Shown: piece after piece, positions 17,465 through 24,490 of the stretch
Position numbering within the stretch: the stretch's first letter is position 1
Layout of the letters: every line of letters begins with the position of its first letter
Source of the DNA: CANNBR01 sp964604015
GTDB lineage: Bacteria; Babelota; Babeliae; Babelales; CAIQNR01
Direction of reading: 5' to 3'
Assembly: GCA_964604015.1 (NCBI GenBank)
Contig: CAZRXF010000012.1
Location: 248,001 to 312,000, forward strand
Length of the DNA: 64,000 nucleotides
Program-made: the position numbers and the translations under genes
Notes under the pieces: generated by a model
Databases searched by the model: none
Told to the model about the DNA's origin: nothing
The model's input: only the letters and a program-made list of their open reading frames with translations

Positions 17465-18145
17465 CTATTTTGCCTCTTTTTTTATATTCAAAAGACGGGG
17501 CAAATCGATTTCATCATAATGGTCTACAACAAATTTTGCTTCTTTAAGCTCTTCAGGCTTTCCCCCACTGTTAATGCCGATACAAAACATACCGGCCTTG
17601 TTTGCAGCTTCAATGCCATGAGGCGCGTCTTCAATGACGATACATTCAGAAGGGTCAACGCCGAGTTGTTTTGCCGTAAACAGATACACGTCTGGGGCTG
17701 GTTTAGGAACATTGTTTACAAAGGTAAAGTTGTAAATGTGATCCCCAAAAAAGTGACGCAAATTGAGTTGATTGATAGCCGTATTGAGTGTGTGGTTTTC
17801 TGCATTTGTTGCAACGCCCACGTGCAGATTGTGTGACTTTGCACGTTTATGAAAATTCTCAAAACCTGCGATGAACTGTAATCCTGCTATATAAAGATCG
17901 TTTGCGCGTTTCTTTTTTTCAGTGATGAGTTCTTCAACTGGGTGATCAAGATAAAACTTGTTTTTGATAATTGCGCAGCTGTTATGAATAGCCACTCCTT
18001 TAAGTTCTCGTGATAGTTCTTCTTGAATCTCAGGAGTAAGGGTTACACCGCGACTTGTAATAAGATCGTAGGTTGCCTTGTTCCAGATGTGGTTTGTGTC
18101 GATAATGGTTCCATCGAGATCAAAAATAATTGATTTGTATTTCAT
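17465..18145 (-). CDS. HAD-IA hydrolase, beta-phosphoglucomutase-like
   Basis: 226 residues, cytoplasmic, preceded by AAGGAG. Unlike its four neighbours it has a canonical motif I (FDLDGTIID, both Asp present), a motif II in VATNA, motif III Lys in KPAPDVYL and motif IV VIEDAPHGIEAA. These are typical of subfamily IA phosphatases and beta-phosphoglucomutases with a C1 helical cap. The likely reaction is hydrolysis of a small phosphorylated metabolite or phosphosugar mutase activity; substrate cannot be told. It begins the minus-strand HAD run but is separated from the next gene by 92 nt. Confidence 0.88.
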   Translation of the reverse strand: MKYKSIIFDLDGTIIDTNHIWNKATYDLITSRGVTLTPEIQEELSRELKGVAIHNSCAIIKNKFYLDHPVEELITEKKKRANDLYIAGLQFIAGFENFHKRAKSHNLHVGVATNAENHTLNTAINQLNLRHFFGDHIYNFTFVNNVPKPAPDVYLFTAKQLGVDPSECIVIEDAPHGIEAANKAGMFCIGINSGGKPEELKEAKFVVDHYDEIDLPRLLNIKKEAK

Positions 18146-18255
18146 GCGGATCTCCTTTCGTTACTAATCTTTCTTCGTAGTTATTGATAATTCAGCTAAT
18201 CGTAGTACTCTTTTGAGCGTGGTTGAGGCACCTTCTTACTAAAGGATACCGTACT

Positions 18256-18918
18256 ATGTTTCGCTCCTTCAAACGTTTTCGTACCGGCCTTGCATTTGGC
18301 GGTGGGCTTGTGGCTCTTTTTTTGATGCACACGTGCAAGATGATGCCTATCATTGGGTCAGCGCGCTCATTCTTTTCATTGTCAGATGCCTTGATGCCGC
18401 TTACCGGTGCTTTGGGAATGTGGATGGGGGCGACAGCCGCTCTCATACGGAGTGGCTTTTTCTTAGGAGCTTCTTATACGCTCCTTTCATTAGTATATCA
18501 TCTTCCTGGCTTTTGCGCATCAGCCTCCTGGGCCTACCCAAATAAGCTTATGCGGTGCGTTCTGCCGCTTTCATGTATGGTGCTCTTTTGGGCTCATCCG
18601 ATTGGGTTTTATGCAGCTCCTTATGCCTTATATTGGCTCATTCCGGTGGGTATTTTTGTTTTCAAAAAGCGTGGAGTCTTTTTCGAGGCTCTTTCAGCAA
18701 CGTTTATTGCTCATGCAGTCGGATCGGTTGTTTGGCTGTATCTAAAAGGGTTGCCGGTTGCCGTGTGGTGGGGGCTTATTCCTGTGGTGCCGTTTGAACG
18801 GCTGCTGAATGCTGCGCTCATGACTGTGGTGTACTATGGGGTGTGTGAGGCAGGTAAGGCGCTTCGTCTGCTTAGATCATGGTGGACAGCGCGGGCACAG
18901 AGCGTGACTAAAAATTAG
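18256..18918 (+). CDS. Integral membrane protein of unknown function
   Basis: About 220 residues with five to six hydrophobic helices and an Arg/Lys-rich tail. I chose the ATG at 18256 (MFRSFKRFRTG) with AAGGA upstream; an ATG at 18223 is the alternative. Gly-rich helix MPLTGALGMWMGATAALI and a compact size are reminiscent of ECF transporter substrate-binding subunits or small permeases, but I cannot assign a family. It is followed 21 nt later by uppS, likely in one transcript. Confidence 0.6.
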   Translation: MFRSFKRFRTGLAFGGGLVALFLMHTCKMMPIIGSARSFFSLSDALMPLTGALGMWMGATAALIRSGFFLGASYTLLSLVYHLPGFCASASWAYPNKLMRCVLPLSCMVLFWAHPIGFYAAPYALYWLIPVGIFVFKKRGVFFEALSATFIAHAVGSVVWLYLKGLPVAVWWGLIPVVPFERLLNAALMTVVYYGVCEAGKALRLLRSWWTARAQSVTKN

Positions 18919-18939
18919 TAAAGGACAGTGGGATAGGTA

Positions 18940-19641
18940 ATGAACAATTCAATTTCGCATCTTGCAGTTATTATGGATGGTAATCGACGCTGGGCAAAAA
19001 AAAATAAGTTAACCTTCGGAGTTGGATACGCAGACGGTGGTTTTGGTGCAGTCAAAAAAACGATCGAATTCTGTCTGGCGCGTGGCATCAAGTATCTTTC
19101 GTTGTATACGTTTTCGATTGAAAACCTCAGAAGGCCTCAGGAAGAACAAGACTTTCTTTTTGACACCATTGTTAACGAAGGTGGAAAGAACATTTCTTAC
19201 CTGAAGGAACGCGGTGTACGCACGCGATTTGTTGGTGAGCGGTCACTCTTTCCTGAGCGTGTCATTCCAACATGCAACTTGGTAGAACAAGAAACAAAAG
19301 AGTGTTCGGCGCTCTTTGTTCAAATTCTTTTTTGTTATGGTGGTCGTCAGGAACTGGTGGCCGCGGTCAAAAAGTTGGTGCAACAGGTAAAAGACGGTTT
19401 GATTTCTGAAGATCAGATTTCTGAAGAAACGATTCATGATGCATTGTGGATGGCGGGTATTCCTGATCCTGAGCTTATCATTCGCACAAGTGGTGTGCAG
19501 CGCTTAAGCAACTTTTTGACGTACGAGTCGGTGTACAGCGAGTTCTGTTTTCTTGACTGTTTGTGGCCGGAAATTACGGAAAACGATTTGGCGCATGCTG
19601 TTGATTCGTACCTGGGTGTACGCCGTAATTTTGGCGTGTAG
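18940..19641 (+). CDS. uppS: Undecaprenyl diphosphate synthase
   Basis: A cis-prenyltransferase that extends farnesyl diphosphate with isopentenyl diphosphate units to make the C55 lipid carrier for peptidoglycan and other surface glycans. The signature IMDGNRRWAKK is at residues 11-21 with the catalytic Asp in MDGN; SLYTFSIENLRRP and the C-terminal IIRTSGVQRLSNFL plus LWPEI match family regions. 233 residues, normal length. The usual FGHxAG motif reads FGVGYADGG, a small deviation. A strong terminator follows. Confidence 0.95.
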   Translation: MNNSISHLAVIMDGNRRWAKKNKLTFGVGYADGGFGAVKKTIEFCLARGIKYLSLYTFSIENLRRPQEEQDFLFDTIVNEGGKNISYLKERGVRTRFVGERSLFPERVIPTCNLVEQETKECSALFVQILFCYGGRQELVAAVKKLVQQVKDGLISEDQISEETIHDALWMAGIPDPELIIRTSGVQRLSNFLTYESVYSEFCFLDCLWPEITENDLAHAVDSYLGVRRNFGV

Positions 19642-19650
19642 AGTATAATA

Positions 19651-19680
19651 AAAAAAGCGGCCGTTTCGGGCCGCTTTTTT
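19651..19680. terminator. Bidirectional rho-independent terminator
   Basis: A perfect 12-pair stem AAAAAAGCGGCC/GGCCGCTTTTTT with a 6-nt loop. The A and T tracts on both sides let it serve uppS on the plus strand and the convergent Pro/Ala-rich gene on the minus strand. Confidence 0.9.
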
Positions 19681-19700
19681 TGTGTCAAAATGTGTAACGA

Positions 19701-20339
19701 TTACTGTGCGCGGGCTTCTTTTTTAACTAGGTCTTTTACCTTTTCATAGTCGACACCACGGCGTGCAGGTTTTTGTTTTGCAGCATGTTTTTTCGTTAAG
19801 AGCGCAGCAACATCGTTGTCCCATTTGCCCAGGGTTGCTTGTAATGAAGAAAATGCTGTTTGTAGTGATGCAATCGATGAGCGCAACGAAACAATCAGAT
19901 CAGCTTCTCGTTTATGAAGTTCTAGGAGGTTCAGCAATGAACGGACTGAGTCTTCTGTAGGAAGGTTGGTTGTTTGAGAATCGTCTGTTGATGCAAGGTC
20001 ATGAAGGCTTTTGATCACATCTGACTGTTTTTGGTACGCGCCTACGAGTGCAAGAACGCGGTTAATGTCGTCTTCTGTTGGAATTGTTTGAGCTGGTTGT
20101 GCAGCTGGCGCAACAGGGGCAACTGCTGGAGCAGGTGTTACTGTAGGAGCTACATCCGCAGGTGCTGCAGCCGGAGCTGCGGAAGCATCGGTCGCTGCTG
20201 GAGCTGTTTGATCCGCAGGAGTTGTTACTGCGGCTGCTGTTGCGTCTACAGGTGCTGGTTCGGTTACAACGGTGTCAGAAGCCTTTACTGAGACGAATGA
20301 CAGTAAAAGGGCGAGGGGGAGGAAAAGTTGCTTTTTCAT
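19701..20339 (-). CDS. Secreted Pro/Ala-rich protein of unknown function
   Basis: 212 residues from the ATG at 20339, which follows AAGGAG. Signal peptide MKKQLFLPLALLLSFVSVKA, then a Pro/Ala/Thr/Val linker (about residues 22-85) that would be extended, then a helical region (about 90-190) and a basic C-terminus ending VKKEARAQ. The layout suggests a periplasmic protein with a flexible spacer, perhaps wall-spanning; the basic tail could bind peptidoglycan or nucleic acid. The 22063-22413 protein shares the leader-then-Ala/Pro/Thr design. No family recognised. Confidence 0.75.
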   Translation of the reverse strand: MKKQLFLPLALLLSFVSVKASDTVVTEPAPVDATAAAVTTPADQTAPAATDASAAPAAAPADVAPTVTPAPAVAPVAPAAQPAQTIPTEDDINRVLALVGAYQKQSDVIKSLHDLASTDDSQTTNLPTEDSVRSLLNLLELHKREADLIVSLRSSIASLQTAFSSLQATLGKWDNDVAALLTKKHAAKQKPARRGVDYEKVKDLVKKEARAQ

Positions 20340-20402
20340 GAGTGCTCCTTGTTTAGGAAAATAAAAACTTCTCCTGGTTGTAGGGAACGGGAGCAACCGT
20401 TG

Positions 20403-21131
20403 TCAATCATTCACCTTAAGTTGGATGGTAGGCGGATTGGTTCGTGAAATGGATGTGCCGGCACGTGGCTTTTGTTCAGTAACAAAGCAATGTGCGCAAT
20501 CGTGATGAGCGGGAACGGAGTACTCATGAAAGATAGAAAAGGTAAACCCATTGGCAGTAAGAAACGTGGAAACTTCTTCTACCGATCTTTTTTCAAATGA
20601 GGGAACAATGACAGCCTCGGGTGAAGGATTTTGAGAAAAATAGAGGACCAAAGGACCGGTATTGGTAAGCTCACCTTCGCTCGGCGTTTGCGCAATACAG
20701 GTTCCTTGCGGATGATTGCTGGGAACAAAAAAATGCTGGTGTGTGATCCCTTCTTCTTGTAACTGCTTGAGAAGTACAGGAGCTGCTTGTCCGATATACC
20801 GCGGTGTTGCAAGTACGGGTGGTTTTCCTGAGACAACGACAAAGACTGTCTGCTGAGGACGTATGGTGCTGCCTGGTGAAGGGTTCTGGCTTACCACAGT
20901 GCCTTCAGCTGTTTGAGGATCTTCCTTAGTGGCAATAAGTCGGGCATTAAGGTTTTCTTTGGCAAGAACTTTGAGTGCTTCTGGAAGTGCAAGCCCCACC
21001 ACATGAGGTGTGGTTGTTTGTGAAGATGTAAAAAAAAGGTTGAGAATGAAGTAGCCGACCAAGAAACAAAAGAAAGGTGCCACCCAACGTAGGGAAGACA
21101 ACAGTTCTGAAAGAGTTTTTTTTGGATTCAT
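20403..21131 (-). CDS. Membrane-anchored stand-alone PASTA-domain protein
   Basis: 242 residues: a short cytoplasmic N-terminus, one transmembrane helix (about residues 17-36), then three consecutive PASTA-like domains (about 45-108, 110-175, 178-242). PASTA domains bind muropeptides in PknB-type kinases and some penicillin-binding proteins. The conserved QNPSPGSTI motif is clear in domain 1 and EQKPRAGTSI in domain 3; domain 2 is weaker. No kinase or transpeptidase domain is attached. The gene begins 23 nt downstream of the RNase P RNA on the same strand, so it is probably expressed from the same region. A wall-sensing role is an inference. Confidence 0.82.
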   Translation of the reverse strand: MNPKKTLSELLSSLRWVAPFFCFLVGYFILNLFFTSSQTTTPHVVGLALPEALKVLAKENLNARLIATKEDPQTAEGTVVSQNPSPGSTIRPQQTVFVVVSGKPPVLATPRYIGQAAPVLLKQLQEEGITHQHFFVPSNHPQGTCIAQTPSEGELTNTGPLVLYFSQNPSPEAVIVPSFEKRSVEEVSTFLTANGFTFSIFHEYSVPAHHDCAHCFVTEQKPRAGTSISRTNPPTIQLKVND

Positions 21132-21154
21132 GGGACCGAAGAAGTTAAAAGCCC

Positions 21155-21521
21155 CTGCAGTAAAACAATAAGCCGGATTCTGTCCAGGTGTGAAACACAC
21201 CCTGGGCAATCATGTATCTGATGCGGCATACCCGCATGTTTAGCCGGAACAAGCGACCGTCCATGCCTATTTTGCCTTGCTCCCGGTAGGGTTTACCCCA
21301 CACGACTATTGCTAGCCGCATGCGTGCGCTCTTACCGCACGTTTTCACCCTTACTTTTATGACGGGCATAAAAGCGGTTATTTTCTGTGGCACTGTTCCA
21401 TAGGCTCGCGCCTTCCTTGATTGAGGCTTTTAAGCGACTTCCAAGGTACCGTGCTTGTTAGGAGTCCGGACTTTCCTCCCCTGAGCTTATACTCAGGAGC
21501 GATTGCCTCGTTTTACTGCAG
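21155..21521 (-). ncRNA. rnpB: RNase P RNA (bacterial type A-like)
   Basis: Catalytic RNA that trims the 5' leader of pre-tRNAs. On the minus strand the universal 5' core GAGGAAAGTCCGGACTCC lies at 21461-21478 and the 3' core ACAGAATCCGGCTTA at 21169-21183; the internal GTGCGGTAAGAGCGCAC-like segment is near 21320-21345. The ends pair perfectly over 12 nt (arms 21510-21521 and 21155-21166) as helix P1, which I used to set the boundaries. The length of about 367 nt is normal. Its 5' part overlaps the end of a membrane-protein gene. Confidence 0.95.
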
Positions 21522-21945
21522 AGAACCATTTCAAAGAAATATACGTACTTCCTAGGTTACCAGCCAGGCATATGATTGTATAGGAGGGGGTCAAGGGAAT
21601 CCCGAGCAGATAAGCTGATACTAATGAGAGGGTGATGCTTGCTCCGATAAGGACCAAAGAAAGGTGGTTGGTGTACAAGGTGGTACCCTTTGCAAGCAGG
21701 AGTATGCCGGTTAAACACAGCGGATAAGAAAAAAAGGAGCCGGTACAGAGAGATGAAAAAAGTCCCACAATTACAAGAAACCAGGGGGTAAGTAAAGGGA
21801 ATGGGCCACAGAGAAAAAAGACCAAGGTTCCAACTGCGGTGGTCTGAATCAGGGGGACGTGGAGGAAAGAAAGGGTGAGTGAATCGATACAAAGAAAAAT
21901 AAGCGGGATAACAAAATAGGGTAGGATGGTAATTATTTTGATCAT
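21493..21945 (-). CDS. Small membrane protein, MreD-sized
   Basis: 150 residues from the ATG at 21945 (MIKIITILPYFVIPLIF), nearly all hydrophobic, with about five transmembrane helices and a basic C-terminus (KWFSAVKRGNRS). Size and helix pattern are like MreD, the membrane partner of MreBC, and the surrounding genes are wall-related, but no diagnostic motif is visible. Its last 29 nt lie inside the RNase P RNA and encode part of helix P1. The weak ribosome site makes the start uncertain. Confidence 0.55.
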   Translation of the reverse strand: MIKIITILPYFVIPLIFLCIDSLTLSFLHVPLIQTTAVGTLVFFLCGPFPLLTPWFLVIVGLFSSLCTGSFFSYPLCLTGILLLAKGTTLYTNHLSLVLIGASITLSLVSAYLLGIPLTPSYTIICLAGNLGSTYISLKWFSAVKRGNRS

Positions 21946-21989
21946 AAGAAACACCGATGTAGAAGGGCTATATGCTCTCTTGTCGCAAG

Positions 21990-22017
21990 TTGACAATTTC
22001 GGATATACGAGTAAATT
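21990..22017 (+). promoter_or_regulatory. Putative sigma70-type promoter
   Basis: A consensus TTGACA (21990-21995), 16-nt spacer and TAAATT (22012-22017, four of six). It lies 45 nt before the start of the 22063 gene and is followed at once by a palindrome that could be an operator. Confidence 0.5.
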
Positions 22018-22042
22018 GGTAGCGTTATTAACGATACTAACC
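22018..22042. repeat. Palindromic element also found at 15618-15639
   Basis: The segment shares TAACGATACTAACC with the apical part of the hairpin at 15618-15639, and both copies begin with GGT and end with ACC. Here it directly follows a predicted -10 box, covering the likely transcription start of the 22063 gene and the upstream region of the divergent membrane-protein gene. It could be an operator; two copies are too few to be sure. Confidence 0.35.
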
Positions 22043-22062
22043 AATTCTTGGAGTTATTCAAT

Positions 22063-22413
22063 ATGAATAAGAAAACTTTGGCACTTGGCCTCCTCCTTTC
22101 ATCAGTAGCAGTTAACGCATCAGATGTAACACCACCTGCAGCTACACCAGCAGCAGCAACAACTCCTGCAGCAGCTACACCAGCAGCTACACCAGCAGCA
22201 GCAACAACTCCTGCAGCTACACCGGCACCAGCAGCAACCCCAGCTCCTGCAGCTACACCAGCTGTAGCGGCTGAAGGATATTTCTCTTCAGCATGGACTG
22301 CTGTTAAGTCAAACCGCACAATGACTGCGGCTTTGGTTGCTTCAGCATTCTTCTTGGGTGCAGTTGCTCACGCAGCAGTTTCAACCAACGATGTTGAAGA
22401 AGACAACGAGTAG
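22063..22413 (+). CDS. Small Ala/Pro/Thr-repeat membrane protein with signal peptide
   Basis: 116 residues from the ATG at 22063 (GGAG upstream). Signal peptide MNKKTLALGLLLSSVAVNA, then about 45 residues of repeated ATPA/ATTPA/APAA units encoded by tandem DNA repeats, a short polar part (EGYFSSAWTAVKSNRT), one hydrophobic helix (about residues 84-105) and an acidic tail NDVEEDNE. It probably spans or attaches to the inner membrane with a flexible repeat in the periplasm. Strong promoter and terminator flank it, suggesting an abundant single-gene transcript. No family recognised. Confidence 0.75.
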   Translation: MNKKTLALGLLLSSVAVNASDVTPPAATPAAATTPAAATPAATPAAATTPAATPAPAATPAPAATPAVAAEGYFSSAWTAVKSNRTMTAALVASAFFLGAVAHAAVSTNDVEEDNE

Positions 22414-22452
22414 TTTTTAAAACACTCGCTGCTTTAAAAAAAGCATCAGATT

Positions 22453-22478
22453 AAGGGCTGCAACCGCAGCCCTTTTTT
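22453..22478 (+). terminator. Rho-independent terminator
   Basis: A perfect nine-pair stem AAGGGCTGC/GCAGCCCTT with a 4-nt loop runs into a T6 tract, ending the 22063-22413 transcript. Confidence 0.9.
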
Positions 22479-22500
22479 GTTGTCTATTTTTCGACATAGT

Positions 22501-24405
22501 ATGAACTTCCCATCTTTCCGTTCCTTACTTCCCCTCACTGTTGTGGTGGGCATTCTATCAGCTGCCTTTCTTTCTGGGCTGCTGTTCTTTCTTTTTCGTT
22601 ATCCTTGCGTCGATTTTTCGGTCCTTGCTCGGTATGACCAAGGGCGCCCTTCGATTTTGTATGATGATCAGGGTAAAGAATGGGAGCGGTTCCAGCTTGA
22701 TAAACGAGATCCTGTCAGTATCAAGCAGATGCCTCAGCATTTGATTCAGGCGTTTGTAGCTGCTGAAGATTGGTCATTTTTTTCCCATCACGGGCTTTCG
22801 TGGCGGGGAATTGCGCGTTCTTTGGTAGTGAACTTGAAGCATGGGCGGATTGTGCAAGGCGCAAGTACGATTACACAACAGCTGGTTAAAATGCTTTTTT
22901 ACGACAATCGACGAACGTTTAAAAGAAAGCTCAAGGAGCAATTCTTAACACTTCTTGTTGAGCGGCAATTTACCAAAGAACATATTTTAGAAACGTATCT
23001 GAACCATGTGTATTTCGGGTGCGGCATCTACGGTGTTTCAGCTGCAGCGCAGCGGTTCTGGAATAAAACGGTAACAGAATTAGAACCACAAGAATCGGCA
23101 TTGCTTGCAGCCATTGTGTGTGCACCGGGTCATTATTCTCCCCTGCTGTTTCCCTATTCAGCGCGCCATCGCAGAAATGTCGTTCTTGCCAAGATGGAAA
23201 AGCTTCATTTTATTACCACCGAGCAGTTTCGAGTTTTGCAGGATCTTCCACTTGCAATCAGGCCGGCACTAAAGGGTGCTCTTGCTCCGTATGTCAAAGA
23301 GTATCTGCGAACGGTGCTGGAAGAAAAAGTAGGAAAAGAACGGCTGTACCGTGGTGGGCTTTCGATCCGAACATCTTTGAACAGTGATCTTCAGCGAAAA
23401 GCGGAAGAAATTTTCAAAAAACAGTTTGTAGATTTACGGGCAAAATTTGGGGCTGATCTTAATGGTGCATTGCTTTCTATGGATGTTAAAACGGGGCAGA
23501 TCAAGGCGCTTGTGGGTGGAGTCGATTTTTTTGAGTCGCAATTTAATCGAGCACTGCACGCGCGTCGGCAACAAGGATCTATTTTCAAACCGTTGGTCTA
23601 TGCAGCTGCTTTAGAACGGGGCATGTCACTTCTTGATAGGGCGGTTGATGAGCCATTTGTGGTACGGCAAGGTACGCAAGTCTGGGAGCCTCGCAACCAT
23701 ACGAGGACGTATGGAGGGACGATGACCTTAGCTCGCGCACTTTCTTATTCTAACAACGTTATTTCTGCCAAAGTTATTCTGACGATAGGGCCAGAGGCGG
23801 TTGTAGAGCTTGCCAAAAAATGTCATCTTACCGGTCCTTTGCATCCCTATCCTTCGTTAGCATTGGGGTGCGTCGATAGCACACTCATTGAAGCAACGGG
23901 GATGTTCAACATTTTTGCAAATGAGGGAATCTACTGTGAACCTCATGTGCTTCTTTCAGTAAAAGATTCGTGGGGTAAGCTTCTTTATAAAGCTACACCT
24001 ACACAATCGCGCGTTCTTTCAAAACGCATTGCAGATCAAATAGGTCAATCATTGTTGTATGGCATTGAACGTAAAAAACGTTCAGGAAGGCCGTGGATAG
24101 ACTCTGCTGCCATGACCAAAACGGGGACCACCGATGATGCTCGTGTCTGTTGGTTTGCAGGTTCAACTCCGGAACTGACGACGGTGACGTGCGTAGCGTG
24201 CGATGACAATCGTCCCATGGGAAAGAAGGTATATCCGATACATACGGCGTATCCTCTCTGGCTCTCGTTGTACACCTCCCGTGCAACGACGACTAAAGAA
24301 TTTTCATTTGATCCATCACTAGAAGCAGTAACGCTCAATTGGAAAACAGGAGAACTTGTTCCCCACATGGAGGAAGGACGAGAGATAGTTTCTCTGTTGG
24401 TGTAA
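22501..24405 (+). CDS. Class A penicillin-binding protein (PBP1 type)
   Basis: Bifunctional inner-membrane enzyme that polymerises lipid II and cross-links peptidoglycan. 634 residues from ATG 22501. One N-terminal transmembrane helix (about 10-33). Transglycosylase domain: EDWSFFSHHG with catalytic Glu89, GASTITQQLVK (120-130), KRKLKEQ (141-147). Transpeptidase domain: SIFK with Ser360 and Lys363, SNN at 417-419, KTGT at 540-543. All catalytic motifs are intact. It is shorter than proteobacterial PBP1A and lacks long insertions. It starts just after a terminator, without a strong ribosome site. Confidence 0.95.
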   Translation: MNFPSFRSLLPLTVVVGILSAAFLSGLLFFLFRYPCVDFSVLARYDQGRPSILYDDQGKEWERFQLDKRDPVSIKQMPQHLIQAFVAAEDWSFFSHHGLSWRGIARSLVVNLKHGRIVQGASTITQQLVKMLFYDNRRTFKRKLKEQFLTLLVERQFTKEHILETYLNHVYFGCGIYGVSAAAQRFWNKTVTELEPQESALLAAIVCAPGHYSPLLFPYSARHRRNVVLAKMEKLHFITTEQFRVLQDLPLAIRPALKGALAPYVKEYLRTVLEEKVGKERLYRGGLSIRTSLNSDLQRKAEEIFKKQFVDLRAKFGADLNGALLSMDVKTGQIKALVGGVDFFESQFNRALHARRQQGSIFKPLVYAAALERGMSLLDRAVDEPFVVRQGTQVWEPRNHTRTYGGTMTLARALSYSNNVISAKVILTIGPEAVVELAKKCHLTGPLHPYPSLALGCVDSTLIEATGMFNIFANEGIYCEPHVLLSVKDSWGKLLYKATPTQSRVLSKRIADQIGQSLLYGIERKKRSGRPWIDSAAMTKTGTTDDARVCWFAGSTPELTTVTCVACDDNRPMGKKVYPIHTAYPLWLSLYTSRATTTKEFSFDPSLEAVTLNWKTGELVPHMEEGREIVSLLV

Positions 24406-24421
24406 AGAATGGCGTGCTTTA

Positions 24422-24450
24422 TTGACTCTTTTTTGACCGGTACGTTACAT
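24422..24450 (+). promoter_or_regulatory. Putative sigma70-type promoter
   Basis: TTGACT (24422-24427), a 17-nt spacer and TTACAT (24445-24450) lie 41 nt before the ATG of the 24491 gene. The -35 box is near consensus and the -10 is weak. Prediction only. Confidence 0.35.
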
Positions 24451-24490
24451 CTAGAAGCTCTTAGGCACTTTCTAGAACAGAGGATGATTC

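Noticed and set aside
17470..17492. Hairpin GAGGC...GCCTC plus T7 on the plus strand
   Set aside because: It looks like a plus-strand terminator, but no plus-strand gene precedes it, and the hairpin is part of the end of the minus-strand HAD-IA coding sequence.
18256..18918. ECF transporter S component
   Set aside because: Size and Gly-rich helix are suggestive, but there is no family-specific motif and no ECF ATPase nearby, so I left it unassigned.
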